NCBI GenBank assembly: GCA_005888335.1
Contig: VAWY01000188.1
Coordinates: 1 to 20,369, forward strand
Length of the DNA stretch: 20,369 bases
Direction: 5' to 3'
DNA from: Actinomycetota bacterium
GTDB taxonomy: Bacteria > Actinomycetota > Thermoleophilia > Solirubrobacterales > Solirubrobacteraceae
Shown: piece by piece, positions 14,632 to 20,369 of the stretch
Numbering within the stretch: the first letter of the stretch is position 1
How the letters are laid out: the number at the start of each line of letters is the position of its first letter
Made by a program: the position numbers and the translations under genes
The notes under the pieces: generated by a model
Seen by the model: the letters and a program-made list of their open reading frames with translations, nothing else
The model's database searches: none
What the model was told of the DNA's origin: nothing

Positions 14632-15099
14632 ATGCGGCGTCTGATCTTCAGCCTTGTCGCCGTTTGCGCGGCCGTCGTCCTGACCGGCAGCGCGGCGACG
14701 GCGAAGAACGGCAAGGGAGTGATGTGCGTGCTCCACGCGAAGCTGGCGGCCAAGAACGAGACCACCGGCTCCACGTCCACCGCGAAGGGCCACACGCTGA
14801 TCAAGGTGCGTCAGGACGGGACGATCGAGTTCAAGACCCAGATCTTGAACCGGAACCACGAGACGTTCGTCGCCGGCCATATCCACCAGGCGCCCGTCGG
14901 CGTCGCCGGCCCGATCGTCGTGCCGCTGTTCGTGGCACCGACTCCGTCGACGAGCGCGCGCCACATCAAGCAGAGCGGCGTGGCCACGCCGAGTGCAGGC
15001 ACGACTGGCGCGGCCCTCTGCGCCAATCCGAGCGCCTACTACGTCAACTACCACACGACCGCCTTCCCGGGCGGCGCGATCCGCGGACAGCTGCGCTAG
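14632..15099 (+). CDS. Secreted CHRD-domain protein
   Basis: A 155-residue exported protein. MRRLIFSLVAVCAAVVLTGS opens a clear signal peptide with cleavage near AATA (21-24). The rest matches the CHRD domain found in chordin and many bacterial secreted proteins: a GHIHQAP turn followed by VAGPIVVPLF, and the terminal YVNYHTTAFPGGAIRGQL. One cysteine pair (in VMCVLHA and ALCANP) may form a disulfide. AGGGGGAG lies 9 bases before the ATG. The function of single-CHRD bacterial proteins is unclear; extracellular or surface location is well supported. It stands alone as a single-gene unit and ends before a strong hairpin. Confidence 0.88.
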   Translation: MRRLIFSLVAVCAAVVLTGSAATAKNGKGVMCVLHAKLAAKNETTGSTSTAKGHTLIKVRQDGTIEFKTQILNRNHETFVAGHIHQAPVGVAGPIVVPLFVAPTPSTSARHIKQSGVATPSAGTTGAALCANPSAYYVNYHTTAFPGGAIRGQLR

Positions 15100-15120
15100 C
15101 GGATCGAGCAGAGGATGAGT

Positions 15121-15145
15121 CCGCCGCTCGCCGCCCGAGCGGCGG
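15121..15145. terminator. Hairpin between convergent genes, probable bidirectional terminator
   Basis: A perfect 10-bp inverted repeat (CCGCCGCTCG / CGAGCGGCGG) with a 5-base loop lies in the 59-base gap between the stops of the CHRD and DUF192 genes. There is no T-tract on either side, so it is a non-canonical terminator or an mRNA 3'-end stabiliser. Confidence 0.5.
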
Positions 15146-15158
15146 CTCCCCTCGGCGT

Positions 15159-15584
15159 CTATCGCCGGAGCCGCACGATCGAGCCGCGACGGACGCCCCA
15201 GCGCCTGAACGCCCCGCGGTTCACCTCGAGCGCGCCGCGATAGGCGACGCCCGCGTCGTAGACGCGGCACGGGTCCGCGCGGCAGGGCGCCATGTCGAGG
15301 ATCCGCAGGATGCGGCCGCGCCGGTCGTAGAACGCGATCGAGAGCGGGATCAACGTGTCCTTCATCCAGAATTGCGCGCGGGTCGGCGTCGCGAACAGGA
15401 AGACCATGCCCGCGTTCGGCGCGAGGGAGCGGCGGTTCATCAGGCCCTGCGCCCGGTGCGCGTCGGTCGAGGCGACCTCGACGCGAAGCGTCACCGACCG
15501 CTTCCCCGTGACGATGAGGGCGGTCGCGTGAGGGAAGGTGACTCCGGCCGCGGCGAGAACGGCCGCGGAGGCGAGCCTGAGCAC
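15159..15584 (-). CDS. Exported DUF192 family protein
   Basis: A 141-residue protein starting at GTG 15584 with a hydrophobic export signal (LASAAVLAAAGVTF) and then a DUF192 domain. The family pattern is complete: RAQGLMNR (64-71), AGMVFLF, FWMKDTLIPLSIAFYD with its conserved W-M-x-x-T, a Cys-x-x-x-x-C pair, YRGALEVN and G-x-x-x-x-W-G. DUF192 proteins are small beta proteins of unknown role, commonly periplasmic or secreted. It is divergent from hyuA across only 26 bases and convergent with the CHRD gene. Confidence 0.9.
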   Translation of the reverse strand: MLRLASAAVLAAAGVTFPHATALIVTGKRSVTLRVEVASTDAHRAQGLMNRRSLAPNAGMVFLFATPTRAQFWMKDTLIPLSIAFYDRRGRILRILDMAPCRADPCRVYDAGVAYRGALEVNRGAFRRWGVRRGSIVRLRR

Positions 15585-15610
15585 CCGGGCATGTTTGCAA
15601 GGATCGCCCG

Positions 15611-17368
15611 GTGGCCGTGCTCGGCATCGACGTGGGCGGGACGTTCACGGACGCCGTCCTGCTCGATCGCGGGCGCCTGACGACGGCGAAGGTGCCGACG
15701 CGCGCGGCACAGGCCGAGTCGGTCGTCGAGGCGGCGCGAACGGTCGGCGCCGGGCAGGTCGATCGGTTCACGCACGGGACGACGGTGGCGACGAATGCAC
15801 TGCTCGAGCGAACGGGCGCCCGGACTGCCTTCGTCGCGACGGCGGGATTCGAGCACCTGCTCCACCTCCGCCGCCAGACTCGGGCGCACCTCTACCGGCT
15901 CTGCGAGCACCATCCGGAGCCGCTCGTCCCGCTCGAGCGCTGCGTCGGCGTGCGCGAGCGAATCGGCCCCGACGGCGTGCTCGAGGAGCTCGACCTCGAC
16001 TCGCTGCCCGACCTCGACGCCGAGGCCGTCGCCGTCTGCCTCCTCTTCTCGTTCCGGGATCCGAGCCACGAGCGGGCGGTCGCGGAGGAGATCCGTCGCC
16101 GCCTGCCGCACGCGCACGTCGTCGCCTCGCACGAGGTGGCGCCCGAGTTCCGGGAGTACGAGCGGGCGTCGACCGCCGGTGCCGACGCCTATCTCGGGCC
16201 GGTGACGAGCGGGTATCTCGGTGCGCTCGGGGCGCTCTGCGCGGCTGCGGGACTTCCCGAACCGCTCGTCATGCGCTCGTCCGGCGGGCTGGCGACGCTC
16301 GACGAAGCAGCGGCGCACCCGGCGATCGCGCTCGTCTCCGGCCCGGCGGGAGGGGTCGTCGGGGCCGCACGGATCTGCGCCCTCTCCGGGATCGAGAACG
16401 CGATCTCGTTCGACATGGGCGGAACGTCGACGGACGTGTGCCTGATCGCGGACGCAGGCGTGACTCGGGCGGCTGAGCGGGTCGTCGGCGGCCTGCCGAT
16501 CCGGCTGCCGACGGTCGACGTGCACACGGTCGGCGCCGGCGGCGGGTCGATCGCGTGGCGGGACGCGGGCGGCGCTCTTCGGGTGGGACCGAGGAGTGCG
16601 GGCGCGTCTCCGGGACCCGCGTGCTACAGGCGCGGTGGCACGGAGCCGACCGTGACGGACGCGAACCTGCTCCTTGGCCGGCTCCCCGAGAAGCTCGCAG
16701 GTGGGATCCGGCTCGATCGGGCTGCGGCCGAGCGCGCCCTCGGCTCGCTCGATCCGGCGGACGTCGTTCGCGCTGTGAACGCGGAGATGATCCGCGCGCT
16801 GCGGGTGGTCTCGGTTGAGCGCGGTCACGATCCGGGCGATTTCGCGCTGGTCGCCTTCGGCGGGGCTGGGCCGCTGCACGCGTGCGAGCTCGCGGACGAG
16901 CTCGGGATCCGGACGGTGCTCGTGCCTGCGGCCGCCGGCGTGCTGTCGGCGCTCGGGCTCGTGGCGAGCGACGAGCGGCGCGACGAGGTGCGGAGCTACG
17001 TGTGCCCGCTCGAGGAGGCGGGCGAGCTCCCGCCCGAGGGCGAGGCCGACCTGCGCTACGCAGGCCAGTCGTTCGAGCTGAGCGTGCCGATCGAGCCGGA
17101 CCTGGCCGGGGCGTTCCACCGCGCGCACGAGGAGCGCTACGGCTACGCCGACCCGGCGCGCGCAATCGAGCTCGTCGCGGTGCGGACCGCCGAGGTGCCC
17201 CCCGCGCCGCCGCTCGAGCTGCCCGCCGCGGAGCCGCTGCACGTGGAGGGGCCTACGCTCGTCGAGCTGGACGGCGCCACGTGCTGGGTCGCCCCGGGGT
17301 GGGTGGGGGTTAGGGATGGGACCGACCCTCGCGGCGCTTCTAGCACGCTGATCCTCACAAGAGCGTGA
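15611..17368 (+). CDS. hyuA: Hydantoinase/oxoprolinase subunit A family protein (HyuA, N-methylhydantoinase A-like)
   Basis: A 585-residue ASKHA-fold protein, shorter than the usual roughly 650-700 of the family. Family motifs appear in order: GIDVGGTFTDAVLLD (5-19), HGTTVATNALLER, EFREYERAST, SFDMGGTSTDVCL, TVGAGGGSIAW, GPACYRRGGTEPTVTDANLL, SVERGHDPGDFALVAFGGAGPLHA, and RYAGQSFEL. It would hydrolyse cyclic amides (hydantoins, 5-oxoproline-like rings) with ATP, together with HyuB. The missing length lies mainly after VCPLEEAGELP, where a helical linker is normally present, and at the C-terminus. The GTG start has AAGGAT upstream. Substrate specificity cannot be deduced. Confidence 0.92.
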   Translation: MAVLGIDVGGTFTDAVLLDRGRLTTAKVPTRAAQAESVVEAARTVGAGQVDRFTHGTTVATNALLERTGARTAFVATAGFEHLLHLRRQTRAHLYRLCEHHPEPLVPLERCVGVRERIGPDGVLEELDLDSLPDLDAEAVAVCLLFSFRDPSHERAVAEEIRRRLPHAHVVASHEVAPEFREYERASTAGADAYLGPVTSGYLGALGALCAAAGLPEPLVMRSSGGLATLDEAAAHPAIALVSGPAGGVVGAARICALSGIENAISFDMGGTSTDVCLIADAGVTRAAERVVGGLPIRLPTVDVHTVGAGGGSIAWRDAGGALRVGPRSAGASPGPACYRRGGTEPTVTDANLLLGRLPEKLAGGIRLDRAAAERALGSLDPADVVRAVNAEMIRALRVVSVERGHDPGDFALVAFGGAGPLHACELADELGIRTVLVPAAAGVLSALGLVASDERRDEVRSYVCPLEEAGELPPEGEADLRYAGQSFELSVPIEPDLAGAFHRAHEERYGYADPARAIELVAVRTAEVPPAPPLELPAAEPLHVEGPTLVELDGATCWVAPGWVGVRDGTDPRGASSTLILTRA

Positions 17369-17386
17369 CGAGAGCGTGAAAGAAGC

Positions 17387-17390
<4 letters not shown>
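17361..17390 (+). repeat. Three near-identical 8-base repeats at the hyuA-hyuB junction
   Basis: GAGCGTGA at 17361-17368 and 17372-17379 and AAGCGTGA at 17383-17390 recur at exact 11-base spacing. The first contains the hyuA stop and the last the hyuB GTG start, with a further GTG in each copy. It may be slippage, or a set of alternative starts. Confidence 0.5.
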
Positions 17391-18855
<1,465 letters not shown>

Positions 18856-18859
<4 letters not shown>

Positions 18860-19723
18860 ACGAGACGGTCAAGGTCGCCTGCGTCCAGGCCGAGCCGGTC
18901 GTTCTCGACCGGGCAGGCACGCTCGACAAGCTCGAGCACGTGACGCGCGAGGCTGCGGATGCGGGAGCCCGCCTCGTCGTCTTCCCGGAGACGTTCGTGC
19001 CGGCCTATCCGTCGTCGACGTGGGCGAAGGCGTTCGCCGGCTGGGCCGATCCGCGCGCGAAGGCGGCGTTCGCGCTGCTCGCGCGCGAGTCGCTCGCGGT
19101 GCCCGGGCCGGACTGCGACCGGCTCGGGAGGATCGCGCACGAGAACGCCGTCTGGCTCGTCACCGGCGTGAACGAGGTCGATCCCGAGCGGCCCGGGACG
19201 ATCTACAACTCGCTGCTCTACCACGCGCCGGACGGGAGCCTCGCGCTCCACCACCGGAAGCTCGTGCCGACGAACCACGAGCGGCTCGTCTGGGGCCAGG
19301 GCGACGGGCGCGGGCTGCGCGCGATCCAGACCGACCTCGGCCGGAGCGCTCTACGAGTCGGGCGTCGAGATCTACGTCGGGTCGACGGCGGACGACGGCG
19401 ACGCATGGCAGGCGACGCTCGTCCACATCGCGCGGGAGTCGCGCGCGTTCGTCGTGGCGCCCGCGCACTTCCAGCGCGCCTCGGCCTATCCGGACGACTT
19501 CCCGCTGCGGGCCGAGCTCGGCGATGCCGACGTGATCGGCCGCGGCGGCAGTGCGATCCTCGGGCCCGACGGCGCCTATCTCGCCGGGCCGCTGTACGAC
19601 CAGGAGGGGATCCTCTACGCGGAGCTCGAGCCGGCGCGGCTGTACGAGGAGCGGCAGCGCTTCGACCCCGCCGGGCACTATCACCGGCCGGACGTACTGG
19701 GACTGACCGTCAAGACGCCGTGA
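18856..19723 (+). pseudogene. Carbon-nitrogen hydrolase (nitrilase superfamily), disrupted: catalytic Cys segment deleted
   Basis: The first 162 residues match a nitrilase/cyanide hydratase-type enzyme: an N-terminal VACVQAEPVVLDR strand, catalytic Glu45 in FPETFVPAYP, and catalytic Lys135 in HHRKLVPTNHERLVWGQGDG. After DLGR (about 19344) the frame fails. From 19346 another frame continues with ALYESGVEIYVGSTADDGDA, ARESRAFVVAPAHFQR and the family-typical C-terminal tail, to the stop at 19723. The roughly 15 residues that normally join these parts, including the catalytic Cys of the CWE motif, are absent. The frames require a lost length of 3n+2 bases. As written it cannot be active; an assembly fault is the alternative. 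It is translationally coupled to hyuB and would have hydrolysed a nitrile or amide product. Confidence 0.85.
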
Positions 19724-19724
19724 G

Positions 19725-20369
19725 ATGACGCACGCGCTCGTCGCCGGCGGCGGGATCGGCGGCCTCGCGGCGGCGATCGCGCTCCGGCAGGCGGGCGTCG
19801 AGGCGCTCGTGCTCGAGCAGGCGCAGTCGGCGGCGCTCGAGCGCCTGGGCGTCGCCGATGCCGTGCGCGCCCGCTCCGCGTCCGCGGAGCGCGCACTCGT
19901 CCGGGCGAGGAGCGGCCGCGTCCTCGCCCAGGTGCGCTACGCCGACCACGGCTGGGACCTGCTCGGCATCCATCGCGCCGACCTCCAGGAGATCCTGCTC
20001 GAGGCCGCCGGGCGCGAGCGGGTCAGGCTCGGCGCGCGCTGTGCCGGCTTCGAGGCGGGGGGCGACCGTGTCCGCGTCCGCCTCGAGGACGGGAGCGCCG
20101 AGGAGGGCGATCTGCTCGTCGGCGCAGACGGCATCGAGTCCGTCGTGCGGGATGCGCTCCTCGGGCCGGTTGCGCCCAGGTACTCCGGCTACGCCGGCTG
20201 GCGCGCGGTCGCCCCGCTCGATCTGCCCGAGCTGCGGGGGATCGTGAGCGAGACGTGGGGCCCCGGCGACCGCTTCGGCCTCGTCCCGATCGGCGGGGGC
20301 CGCCTGTACTGGTTCGTCTCCGAGTCGGTCGCCCACGGGACTCCGCCGCACGCGCACCCGAAGGAGGAA
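19725..20369 (+). CDS. FAD-dependent aromatic-type monooxygenase (PHBH fold), 3' end missing
   Basis: The ATG is 1 base beyond the nitrilase stop and the frame is open to the right edge (215 residues). VAGGGIGGLAAAIALRQAG (6-24) and Glu31 bind the FAD ADP moiety, HRADLQEILL (83-92) is the conserved region near the flavin, and LLVGADGIESVVRDAL (130-145) is the GD motif. Family members hydroxylate aromatics or similar compounds with NAD(P)H and oxygen. In the segment after LEQA the sequence passes straight to SAALERLG; the usual 14-16 residues with the ELREVGAG-type flavin-contacting stretch are missing in frame, so activity is doubtful unless the sequence is wrong. Its position at the end of the hyu operon suggests a role in the same catabolic pathway. 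Confidence 0.85.
   Translation, partial: MTHALVAGGGIGGLAAAIALRQAGVEALVLEQAQSAALERLGVADAVRARSASAERALVRARSGRVLAQVRYADHGWDLLGIHRADLQEILLEAAGRERVRLGARCAGFEAGGDRVRVRLEDGSAEEGDLLVGADGIESVVRDALLGPVAPRYSGYAGWRAVAPLDLPELRGIVSETWGPGDRFGLVPIGGGRLYWFVSESVAHGTPPHAHPKEE

Overview
The window is a GC-rich, gene-dense stretch with frequent GTG starts, many 4-bp stop/start overlaps and almost no intergenic space. Gene content and style suggest a soil actinobacterium, perhaps of the deep-branching Thermoleophilia type. That placement is inference; no rRNA, tRNA, CRISPR array or insertion sequence was seen to anchor it.

Left part (1-2976): a secreted Asp-box (sialidase-like) protein runs off the left edge on the minus strand and carries an apparent one-base frameshift. 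Upstream of it on the same strand is a small membrane protein with a degenerate ion-channel-like pore loop. Divergent from that is a stand-alone LigD-type NHEJ polymerase domain.

Centre (3002-12644): the most interesting region. Reading leftwards are an HPr-kinase-like kinase, a family 2 glycosyltransferase and a cyanophycin-synthetase-like ATP-grasp enzyme. Reading rightwards are a Wzx-type flippase, a PqqD-like protein with an unusual C-terminal tail, a second HPr-kinase-like kinase, a second family 2 glycosyltransferase, two members of the uncharacterised nucleotidyltransferase family (the first lacking its catalytic residues) and a uronate-dehydrogenase-like SDR. The kinase-glycosyltransferase pair therefore occurs twice, in inverted orientation, around flippase-PqqD. 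No HPr protein, lasso cyclase, leader peptidase or ABC exporter is present. The set resembles the poorly understood HprK-related kinase/PqqD systems and the kinase and nucleotidyltransferase accessories of some lasso-peptide clusters. Here they are combined with surface-polysaccharide genes, so a modified peptide or phosphorylated surface glycan is the likely product (inference).

Right part (12748-20369): a secreted protein with a cysteine-containing InlB-like repeat and an unrecognised C-terminal domain, a HhH-GPD DNA glycosylase, a secreted CHRD protein, a secreted DUF192 protein, and then a tightly coupled catabolic operon. That operon holds hydantoinase/oxoprolinase subunits A and B, a nitrilase-superfamily amidohydrolase that has lost its catalytic-cysteine segment through a frameshifting deletion, and an FAD monooxygenase cut by the right edge that also seems to lack a segment. 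The lesions could be real decay or assembly errors. Two hairpins between convergent genes look like terminators. No stretch longer than 300 bases lacks a gene; the longest gene-free gap is about 100 bases.
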